Shown here piece by piece: positions 56,241-64,000 of a DNA stretch of 64,000 nucleotides; within the stretch, counting starts at the first letter, position 1; every line of letters starts with the position of its first letter. Where the stretch lies: NCBI GenBank assembly GCA_963210315.1, contig OY723311.1, positions 1,674,001 through 1,738,000 on the forward strand, written 5' to 3'. The translations under genes and the position numbers were made by a program. The notes below the pieces were generated by a model. The model was not told the origin of the DNA. It saw nothing but the letters and a program-made list of their open reading frames with translations, and ran no database searches. Source of the DNA: Rhynchopus euleeides. Lineage: Eukaryota; Euglenozoa; Diplonemea; Diplonemida; Diplonemidae.

Positions 56241-56473
56241 TGCGGTCGGGAGTGGTTCAGGTACAAAGGCAAGGTACGAAACTGAGGTACATTTTTTAGG
56301 ACCCCAAAAAATCATCACAAAAGTGCGTATCAGGTGTCACAAGTGGGCCCCAGACAGTTTCCGGGGGGGTATGGGTCGGATTTTCGGGTCAGATCAGGTA
56401 TTAGGGCGGTTCTGATGGTATGTTGAAAATTTTGGTTTTCGTACGTTTTTAGGGGGGCTTATGACCCCCCCTA

Positions 56474-56969
56474 GGGGGGGGGGGGGGGAGAGGAGGCGGT
56501 TAGGCGCACACAAAGAACTAGCCCTGTTGTTTTTGATCAAATCCCCCGCCCCCTCTCCCCTCCCCCCCTCGTCCACCTTGGCCAGTGGTGTCTGCAGGGG
56601 CCATAAATGGTACCTCGCTCCCACCCACCGCCGCGCCACAACCCCCCTCCTCTGCTCCGACACAACACGGTGCATACACCGAACAAGACCTTCTGGCCCA
56701 TGTGAATTTATCGTCACCCTGATGATGGTGATGCTTGGGTTGTGCGCGTGCCGCTGCCCCCAGCCCCCCCCCTGCCCCCCCACCATCCTAGCTTCTCCGT
56801 CTTGTGGATTGCCACCCGATTGCCCTTATCAAATGCATCGCCCACTCGGCACCACGCCTCATGTCATTCAGGCGCGTCTCTCGACCCATGTTAAGGGCGA
56901 CCTGAGGGGCGTGTGTGTTTGTTTCGGAGTGTGGGAGGGAGGGGGTCGCGGCGGCAGGGCGTGTTGAGG
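56474..56969. other. Intergenic; no gene
   Basis: Starts in a G-run flanking the transposon end. The following pyrimidine-rich DNA leads to the gene at 56970. Confidence 0.6.
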
Positions 56970-59900
56970 ATGGATTTCAACAGCTTCTTGGATGGGTTTG
57001 TGCGCAGCAGCAAGGCTGCCACGGCGGCGAAGGAGCAGCAGCAGCACCAGCAGCACCAGCAGCAACCTCCCCAGCAGCCCCAGCAGCTCCAGCAGGCCTA
57101 CCAGCAGCCGCAGCAGAGCTTCCAGCCGCAGCACGGGGGGGGCCAGGCGCAGAAGCCGATGGATCCGTTGGCGATGATGTTCGCGAGGCAGGCCCTGCAG
57201 AAGCAGCAAAGCGACCCTGTGCAGGTGGTGTGCATGCGCACAGGGCTGACACAGAAGTTTGCACAGCTCAGCCTCGAGGCGGCCAGCGGGGATGTGGAGA
57301 AGGCGGTGCGGCTCTTCGAGGAGAGGAGGCACAGCTTGCCGCGTGATGCGTTTGCGCAGCAGGCGCCTCCGCAGCAGCAGCAGCAGCAGCAGCCACCCGT
57401 GCAGGCGGTTGGTGCGGTGGTGTCTCAGCCCGCACCATCAACGCTCGTGATTGACGATGACAGTTTTGGCGATTTTGCCGCCCCGCATCCCCAGCAGCAC
57501 CAGCTCCCTCTGCCCGTCCCTGCGGCGCCCCCACAGAAGGTGCACATCGTGGATGATGATTTTGGCGACTTCGCGTGCTCCCCCGCACCGGTGCCCGTCG
57601 TCGGGGCTACCAACAGCAAGCCTGCTGCGGTGCCCTCCCAGACGACGCTGCAGGCCCCTGCCCCTGCCCCTGCCCCTTCTGCCGCCGCCGACGACGGGTT
57701 CGGCGACTTCGCACGCCCCTCTGCCCAGCAGCCAGCGAAACCGCAGGCGGCAGCACCCACCCCACCTGCTGCGGCTGCTGCCTCTTCCTCTTCCTCCTCT
57801 TTTGCGGATGGCTTTGGGCTCGCCGCAGCACCGCAGCCAGTGCCGAAGGCGGCACAGCCCCCGGCAGCAGCAGCAGCAGCGGCAGCATCTTCAGACGATT
57901 TCGGGGATTTCTGCTCTGGGCGTGCCGATGCGCAGACGAGGGGCTCCAAGGCGGGCAGCAGCTGTGACGCAGCCGCCTGCACTGCCCTGCTGGGCATGGG
58001 GGAGGAGAAGAGCGCCGAGCTCTCTGTGCTGCTGGAGGGCTGCACCCTGCAGGAGGGTGTGGCGGGTGTGCTGCGCCACCCGCAGCTCAGTGCAGGGGGC
58101 CTGTATGGGGTGGGCGACCTGGCCGCCCTTGCGGGTGTGCCGCGCGATGATTTGGTGCAGATGAATGTGGCGTCGACGAAGTATGCAGAGCGCATCCGGG
58201 CTGCGCTGGACGCACGCGACTACCCAGCAGCCGCGCGTGCCAACAACGAACGCCAGGCATGGGTCCTCACGGAGGGCGCCAAGCTGCTGCCGCAGGTGGA
58301 CCCCAGGTATGGCTGTCTCTAGTCTACTTGGCCTTGTCGTCCCCGTCTCCTGCAAACCTGCAATGATATGCTGCTGATACACAACACAGTGGGTCTGCTC
58401 CACGTCGTGCAACGGAGGGTCGCCACAAGCATGCACACATCACACCGCACAACACACAGGGTGCGCAGAGGGCTCGAGGAGCTGTCGCAGGCCGAGCGGC
58501 ACCTGATGCTTCTCCTCCTCTCTGCCTGCACGGCAGACCTGGTGGTGGTGGCTGTCTCCTGCATGGAGAAGGTGCCGGAGGTGTCGCGCCTGCACAGGCA
58601 GGCACAGTTTGCAGCCAAGGCGCTGTCCAAGGTGCAGGGGCACCCTTGGCTTGCGACGAAGTTGGCGACCATCATGTCGATGCTGGACGAGGTATGCCCG
58701 TCGGAGGCTTCTTTCTCACGATGCCAAGAACCTTTGGCACAGCGAAGAATATTGTTGGAAGCGCTTTGGGTGACAAACACACAATACATCGATCATGGTT
58801 AGTGCTCTGCAGGGCGACGCCGCCTTGAGCAGTCCTTCCACCGCCGGTGGCGCTGCTTGTTGGCCGGACCCCGGAACAGGTTACTGCACAGCTTCACCAC
58901 CTCTGCGGGCCGGCCAACAAGGAGGGGAAGAGTGTCGCGACTCACGAATGGTACTGGCCAGGCCTCAGAGAGGAGGCGGCTTGCGGCACCATCAGAGGAG
59001 CCCTTGTCCGATCGGACGACGAAGGGCTTGGGGAGGGACAGCCGGACCAGCTCGTCTGACATCAACTTTGTCAGGGTCTCCCCGTTCACTTGCTTTTCCG
59101 TGACGATTGGGCGAAGCGCAAAGCTGCCTTCACCGCCCCCGTGCCGGGCTGTCTGCCGTTGCATTCGTCGTGCTAGCAACGTCATTGATGGACTCCTGGC
59201 TCTTGGCCTCTCTTGTCCACCTTTCCGGGGTGCAGAAATTCCTCTCCAGGTTTTGCTTCGAGACATCATGCGCGAAAACATGGCGGCGATAGACCTTGGC
59301 AACCCTGGAGTGCTGTTTGTACGCAACGAGGTCGGACACGGGCTCAAACGCGAGATTAGGAAACAGCCTCCTGTACCCCAACACAGAAGGACCTGGCAGC
59401 CAGCTTGCTGTCATTAGCGGGCGTTCCGGGGCTGAGTACTGGTGGTGGGGTCGCTGTCGTCTGCGGCGTTGAAGACACAGGAAGACCCGTTGCAAGAGCC
59501 CCTCCTCCCGGCAAAGCCGAACTCAGCTTTTGGGTTAGCACCTGTTTCATGTGTATTTTTTGGCACGCCGCGTCTCCTGGACCTGCAGTGCCTCGCCACG
59601 CTGACATCTTCCGCATGTCGTCGCGGGCGAGGCTTGTCGGCCAGGTCGGGCCTGGTGAAGCCGTCCATTTTCTTCTTGGACGCAATCACCGAGGTTTCCT
59701 TTACCTTGTCGAAGAGCTCTCTCTTGGAATCCCTCATGTGGAGGTTCTTCAACTTTTTGTACAAGTCACCCCGTCCCATGTCGGACACCTTGTGCAGGTG
59801 AATCAGAATGAATCAATGAATTCTACAAACACACTGTTGCCCTGGCTGGGCACACCAACACACCAACCTGCACCAACCAGGCGAAGGGAAGCGACTCTCT

Positions 59901-60051
59901 GTTGCCTTGCCCTTTATCTACGTCAGTGTCACTCCCCCACCACCACCACCACTCCCGAACACCACAGCTGGCGATGACACTCGGTGTCGATTCGAAGCTC
60001 ACCCCGCAGCAAGAGCGGGACATGTGGCAGGCTCCCAACAGCGGCGTGTAG
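56970..60051 (+). CDS. Clathrin-adaptor accessory-like protein with four FGDF motifs
   Basis: Exons 56970-58306, 58460-58691 and 59968-60051; about 550 aa. The first junction is phase 2 and the second phase 0 (donors GTATGG and GTATGC). A Gln-rich N-terminus is followed by a UBA/CUE-like helical stretch (MRTGLTQKFAQLSLEAASGD, then VEKAVRLFEERR). Four acidic motifs DDDSFGDFA, DDDFGDFAC, DDGFGDFAR and DDFGDFCSG lie about 163-315. Such motifs bind the ear domains of gamma-adaptin/GGA in aftiphilin and synergin-type proteins. The C-terminal half is all-helical (LEGCTLQEGVAGVLRHPQLS, then MLLLLLSACTADLVVVAVSC), ending ERDMWQAPNSGV. The trafficking role is inferred from the motifs. Intron 2 is 1276 bp and contains a dead transposase gene. 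Confidence 0.75.
58810..59788 (-). pseudogene. Dead relative of the transposase gene at 1-1636, inside an intron
   Basis: Minus-strand segments in three frames follow in order. They are MSDMGRGDLYKKLKNLHMRD (59788 on), MSAWRGTAGPGDAACQKIHM, FPNLAFEPVSDLVAYKQHSR, then VVRSDKGSSDGAASRLLSEA with PVPFVSRD. The last matches VRSDRGGRNGAASR and IPWVSC in the 5'-window transposase at the same relative position. Several frameshifts disable it. It lies wholly within the host intron 58692-59967, antisense. Confidence 0.65.
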
Positions 60052-60859
60052 CAGCAGGAGGCTACCTCCCGCCCTCCCCCCTGCCCCAGGATCGGGCAGG
60101 GCAGGGGTCAGCTGCTGGGAGACTCTTGCCACCTGTGACCCCCCACCAGAAGGACTGGCCCTGCAAGGCTGTCCTCCTAGCTTCTCTTGTGTTGTGGTGG
60201 TGGCGCGTTTGGCTCTCCACGCAGTAATCTTTCCGCGTGCTGCTGTTGCTGGCGCGAGCTCGCGAACCACCGCCCCTCGCCCCTCCCCCTTCATTGCCAT
60301 CCGGCTGCTGCTGTGCCGTGTGGTGGTTGATGTAGCAACCGACAGGTGGAACCGAACCAAGTGTGGAGCCTGACTCGCCCTGTGCCCTGCAGGGAGAGTG
60401 AGGGGTGAAGGCAGTGGTGGTAGTGAGGGCGGGGGGGGGGGGGGGGGGGGGGCTATTTCTGTACTTCAAGGGGGGGGGTGTCGGGTGAAGGCAGCCCCCC
60501 CCCCCCCAGCACACAACGACAAGACGGGCTGAGGGTCCTTTCCCTTTTCCCCTGCGGGGAGGGGGTCCCCGCAGGGCAAACAACATATGAACACAGAACA
60601 CACAGAACGACACAAAAAAATCGATACAAACGAGACACAGTGCAGGGGATGTTGTATTTAGCACCACCCCCGTGGCAACCGCGCCACCTCACCCCCCCCC
60701 CCCCCCGTTCCCCGATTCCCCAATTGAGTGCCCTGGAGCTTGCTCTTCAGCTTGTTGTCTCAACACGGCGTGTTTTGTGTGTGTGTATGTGTTGGTCTTT
60801 TCTGCTGCATCTATGAAATGCATTCACTCCCCAGCAGTGGCGACACAGGCAGATTTTCG
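60052..60859. other. Intergenic with long homopolymers
   Basis: A 22-base poly-G lies at 60431-60452, with shorter G- and C-runs at 60470-60508 and 60689-60706. GGCAG at 60849-60852 just before ATG 60860 is a plausible trans-splice acceptor. Confidence 0.65.
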
Positions 60860-63800
60860 ATGGATGATTTGCTGCAGGTGCCGCCAACCTGTGTGACGCG
60901 ATGGCAGGACGGCCGGCTTGCTGTGGCGGAGCGCCTCCAGGTTGCCACACTGAAGGCCAAGACCGCGGCGGATAGGCGGTCGAAGTGCACGCTGCGGTCA
61001 TCCCGCACACACCCGAGCATCACCAGCGCACGCTTCTCCACATTCTCCGGGCACGGGGCGTCAATGAGTAAAAAGTCCGCCGACAAGTCCGCAGACCATG
61101 TGCACCAGCTTGCAGAGGATGCCTACCTGCAGCTGTGCGCGGCCTCGCAGGTGAAGGCGAACTCTGGGATCCAGAGGCACCTTGCTGGGCTGACGTGCGA
61201 CGAGGGGTCCGCCCTGCTTGTGTTCGATGCGAACCGGAACCACCTGGGGAAGAACGGCCTGAAGATCGTGCTGGATCTGGTTGCCGCCAACCAGAGGATG
61301 CACACGCTGCTGCTGGCGCAGCAGGGCATCACGTCCGACGCCCTCACAGACTTGCTGGAGGTCCTGCGGGATCATGACGGGCTGCGGTACGTCGACCTGT
61401 CGCACAACCCGCTGTCCATCACGGCTGCCCGCATGCTGGCGGACTTTGCGGCGAAGACGCAGACCGTGGAACGCATCGACCTGCAGGAGACACACATCAC
61501 AGAGGAGTGGCGGGAACGCATCGCGTCGCGCCTCCGCGAGGGCGCGTCGAAGCGGCGGCAGGGGCTTGTCGTGGAGCCTGTGTACCGCTCCGCCTGCACG
61601 CACTGCTATGTGTACGTCACCCTGCTGCTGTCGGACCACCACTCCCTCGCGGATGAGTGCTCCCTCCTCGACGACGCGTTCCAGAAGATGAACACAGTGC
61701 TGGAGGTGCGTGGGTGCACCCTGTCCCTCCTCCGCGTGAACGACGCACACCTCTCCAGCAACCTCCCCGCAGTGAAGTCCGCTGTCGATCAGTCGCGCGA
61801 TGCGTTCAACTGGGGCATCCCGTGGGTCGTCGGGCTGTTCGACCCAAGCAGGGATTCGACAGGCAACGCGGCGCAGGGCGCGGGGGTGTCGGTGTTCGGC
61901 GCAGCCTTGGCCTATGTGCATGAGGTGCTGGAGGGTGTGCCCCCGCACCCGCCTGCCTGCGATAAGAACGGCGTGCACCGGGACCCCCTGCGGGAGCACG
62001 TCCCGGGTGTGGTGCTGTTCGAAAAGCGCACGAAGGAGGAGGACCCCGCAAAGGACACCGACAAGCAGGCCCCGCAGAAGGGCCAGCAGGCGCAGCAGCA
62101 GCTCCCCCCGGTGCCGCCCGCATCCGCCGACACATCCAACCTGTTTGCCGCACTGTCGAAGCACCGCCTGGTCCGTGCCAGTGTAGTGCCAGCGGACTAC
62201 CTCCCCAAGGTACTCGAGTCGGAGCTGCTTTCACGCATCCTCGTCGCTGTGGAGCGTGTCTACCCAGCCCACTCCTCCAGCGATGACTGGGACGAGGTCG
62301 CTGCGAGCGCCCAGCAGCACTACCCGCCGCAACAGCTGACAGCGGCAGAGCTGTACGCCTGCCCCAAGCGCCCGCCCTTCTTCCGCACACACTGGTTTGC
62401 CGCAGACCAGCTGCTGCAGAACTACCAGCCGCGCCAGGCCACTCAGCAGGAACTCCTATCCTACTGCGAACACTACGAACCGGAGAGCGGCGTGACGTAC
62501 CCCCTGCTTGTCTACGGGCAGGCGGGTGTGGGCAAGGCCACGCTGCTTGCCTGGCTCGCCCGCCAGCTGCTGCGCGAGAGCGAGGCTGCCGTCCTGCCTG
62601 TCTTCATCGGCACAGGTGGGAACACCGTCGCCCTGCGCGACGTACTCCGAGGGCTGATCCTCGCCGTGCGCGAGGCATTTGAGATGCAGCCGCTGCAGTT
62701 CTCCCTCCAAGAGCACTGCCTGGCTGCGGAGTGGCGCGACCTCGTCACGCAGTCCACGACCTACCGCCCCCGCAAGGTGGTGATCCTGCTCTCTGGCCTG
62801 GAACACCTCGAGCGCGATGCGGACACCCTCCTCCCCGTGTCCCTCAACGCCTACGTCAGGATCGTGGCCACCGTGTCCTCCCACGTCTCGCTGCTCCCTC
62901 TGCTGCGGAAGCGGGTCCCGCAGCCCTACGAGGTGCTGCTATCGACCCTCCCCCGCGAGGAGTGCATGTCCATCCTCAACCACCGCCTCCGCTGCAAGAT
63001 CCCCGGGCTGGATGTGGGCGGCGGTGCCTCCCAGGCGGACGAGGGTGTCATCTCCGAGCCCTCCAACCCTGCGGACGCCGTCTGCTTCAAGGATCACGGA
63101 GGCACGCCGCTCTACCTTATCGTGCTGGCGGAGCTGCTGTCCGTGCTGCAGAGGCACTGCACCGACGAGGCTACAACGCTTGAGGCAATTCGCAAGATGC
63201 CTGAGACGACGCACGGCGCACTCGACGCGCTCCTGGCGGAGTGGGAGCACATCTTCGGTGCGGTGTCGGTGCAGCTGACCCTCACCTTCATCTACCTCCG
63301 GAAGGAGGGCTTTTCTATGCCGGAGCTGGAGGGCACCCTGCGCGATGACGCGATGGAGTGGGATGCCGACACGCCCTTCTCCCCCGCGTCGTTGTCGCTC
63401 TTCTGGGCGGCGCTGCGGCCGCTGCTGCTGCGCCACGGTGACGGCATGTTCTCCCCGCTCCACCCCGCCATGTCGCGCGCCATCCAGAAGCGCTACCGCC
63501 TGGACGAAGCCCCGACGGAGAAGCTCGACACCTCGATGGCATCCTACAGCTTCAAAGTCCTCTCCAGCAAGTTCTCCTCCCCCTTCCTGCAGCGGCTGGC
63601 CCTGGCGGCCCTCCCCCGAGCCCTGCTGCGGGCGGGGCGGGTGCTGGATGCGCACTCCGTTGTCACCGACACCAGCTATGTGGAGCGCCAGGTGCAGGCC
63701 GACCTGCAGCAGCTGGTGTCGGACTGCGAGGCTGTGGAGGCAGAGTTCCGGCGCTGCAGCGAGGCGGGCATCGAGGGCTTCAGCTTCTTTCAGTTCAGGC

Positions 63801-64000
63801 CCTGTATCGAGATCAGCATACTGCGTGCCGTGCGCAGCATGTGCATCGACTATGAGTCAGTCCTGCGGTGGTTCCCCTCGGTGCTGCAGCTTGCCGTCAC
63901 GCTGCCCGCATCCAACCTGTGCCGCAAGGCGGCGGAGGACCACCTCGAGGCGAACGGCCTGCCGCACCCCCTGCTGCGGTGGGTGAACCGCGTGTCGCGG
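60860..64000 (+). CDS. LRR/NACHT-like STAND protein, 3' end beyond window
   Basis: An open frame of 1047 codons runs from ATG 60860 (MDDLLQVPPTCVTRWQDGRL) to the window end; ATG 61064 is an alternative start. Ribonuclease-inhibitor-type leucine-rich repeats lie near residues 110-200 (LRYVDLSHNPLSITAARMLA). A DUF4062-like segment lies at about 235-310 (YVYVTLLLSDHHSLADECSL). An NTPase core has GQAGVGKATLLAWLARQLL near 553 and VVILLSGLEHLE near 641, followed by helical and winged-helix-like regions (LREHVPG is upstream; FIYLRKEGFSMPELEGTL is downstream). Relatives such as TEP1, NPHP3 and NWD proteins use nucleotide-driven assembly and often end in WD40 or TPR repeats, which would lie outside the window. 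The P-loop Ser/Thr is Ala and the Walker B Asp is Ser, so ATP hydrolysis is doubtful. Confidence 0.75.
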   Translation, partial: MDDLLQVPPTCVTRWQDGRLAVAERLQVATLKAKTAADRRSKCTLRSSRTHPSITSARFSTFSGHGASMSKKSADKSADHVHQLAEDAYLQLCAASQVKANSGIQRHLAGLTCDEGSALLVFDANRNHLGKNGLKIVLDLVAANQRMHTLLLAQQGITSDALTDLLEVLRDHDGLRYVDLSHNPLSITAARMLADFAAKTQTVERIDLQETHITEEWRERIASRLREGASKRRQGLVVEPVYRSACTHCYVYVTLLLSDHHSLADECSLLDDAFQKMNTVLEVRGCTLSLLRVNDAHLSSNLPAVKSAVDQSRDAFNWGIPWVVGLFDPSRDSTGNAAQGAGVSVFGAALAYVHEVLEGVPPHPPACDKNGVHRDPLREHVPGVVLFEKRTKEEDPAKDTDKQAPQKGQQAQQQLPPVPPASADTSNLFAALSKHRLVRASVVPADYLPKVLESELLSRILVAVERVYPAHSSSDDWDEVAASAQQHYPPQQLTAAELYACPKRPPFFRTHWFAADQLLQNYQPRQATQQELLSYCEHYEPESGVTYPLLVYGQAGVGKATLLAWLARQLLRESEAAVLPVFIGTGGNTVALRDVLRGLILAVREAFEMQPLQFSLQEHCLAAEWRDLVTQSTTYRPRKVVILLSGLEHLERDADTLLPVSLNAYVRIVATVSSHVSLLPLLRKRVPQPYEVLLSTLPREECMSILNHRLRCKIPGLDVGGGASQADEGVISEPSNPADAVCFKDHGGTPLYLIVLAELLSVLQRHCTDEATTLEAIRKMPETTHGALDALLAEWEHIFGAVSVQLTLTFIYLRKEGFSMPELEGTLRDDAMEWDADTPFSPASLSLFWAALRPLLLRHGDGMFSPLHPAMSRAIQKRYRLDEAPTEKLDTSMASYSFKVLSSKFSSPFLQRLALAALPRALLRAGRVLDAHSVVTDTSYVERQVQADLQQLVSDCEAVEAEFRRCSEAGIEGFSFFQFRPCIEISILRAVRSMCIDYESVLRWFPSVLQLAVTLPASNLCRKAAEDHLEANGLPHPLLRWVNRVSR

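Larger units (their letters stand above)
53938..56471 (+). mobile_element. Transposon with about 240-bp terminal inverted repeats and TA duplication
   Basis: Both ends read TAGGGGGGGTCATAAGCC outward-in, with TA at 53936-53937 and 56472-56473 as the apparent target duplication. The left arm is 53938-54070 plus 55075-55178; the right arm is about 56227-56471, its close inverse. The left arm is split by the 999-bp element. Without it the transposon is about 1530 bp and carries two small frames. TA duplication suggests Tc1/mariner or a relative, but no DDE transposase is visible. Confidence 0.88.

Noticed and set aside
61061..62164. 367-codon minus-strand open frame
   Set aside because: Antisense shadow of the LRR/STAND gene, whose + frame continues to the window end with recognisable motifs.
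1..64000. CRISPR arrays, rRNA, bacterial operon signals
   Set aside because: No regularly spaced repeats, no rRNA-like sequence. Introns and eukaryotic domain content exclude a prokaryotic reading.

Overview
This window looks like nuclear DNA of a GC-rich, intron-bearing protist. A euglenozoan, most likely a diplonemid, is my best inference. Four observations point that way. (1) All eleven convincing host genes lie on the + strand across about 54 kb, as expected for polycistronic transcription. (2) Genes begin shortly after pyrimidine-rich stretches ending in AG, which would suit spliced-leader trans-splicing. (3) Two genes carry a short FYxxYxPxxL motif that I associate with euglenozoan proteins. 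(4) There is a Cache plus cyclase-homology receptor of the kind common in kinetoplastid relatives. Twenty-one cis-spliced introns can be placed; 18 start GTATG and 3 start GTGTG, and all end in AG. That many introns argues against a kinetoplastid. The species call is not proven.

Layout: 1-1636 (minus) is the 5' part of a BED-finger/hAT-like transposase gene. 1.6-9.6 kb has no convincing host gene. It holds AT-rich repeats, short inverted-repeat elements, and a 999-bp element nested in a palindromic element. 9.67-12.53 kb is a Cache/cyclase-homology receptor. 14.5-16.1 kb is a broken minus-strand transposon-like gene. 16.3-18.3 kb is a proline- and glutamine-rich coiled-coil protein with the FYxxY motif. 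19.6-21.8 kb is a metallo-beta-lactamase/rhodanese fusion. 23.9-25.1 kb is a four-exon protein with two FYxxY modules. 27.7-28.5 kb is a secreted/ER protein. 29.1-32.9 kb is XPF (ERCC4/Rad1). 33.6-35.1 kb is a Gln/Pro-rich protein. 36.3-43.3 kb is an eight-exon RBR ubiquitin ligase with UBA-like, WWE, UIM, MIB-like and ZZ-type modules. 45.8-47.9 kb is a hAT element inserted in a short repeat, an assembly gap and an AT palindrome. 48.2-51.3 kb is a six-exon acidic coiled-coil protein. 51.5-52.5 kb has two more copies of the short repeat. 53.9-56.5 kb is a long-terminal-inverted-repeat transposon carrying a second 999-bp element. 57.0-60.1 kb is a clathrin-adaptor accessory-like protein with four FGDF motifs. 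60.9 kb to the end is the 5' part of a degenerate LRR/NACHT-type STAND protein.

The host genes form no obvious pathway. They cover DNA repair, ubiquitination, trafficking, signalling and sulfur chemistry, as expected for a co-directional eukaryotic gene array. Transposon-derived genes make the contrast: nearly all recognisable ones are antisense to the array, and two sit inside unusually long host introns. The most informative part of the window is its nested-transposon archaeology. Two insertions can be read against an uninterrupted copy of their own target inside the same 64 kb, which gives exact element ends and target-site duplications (8 bp for the hAT element, 5 bp for the 999-bp element).
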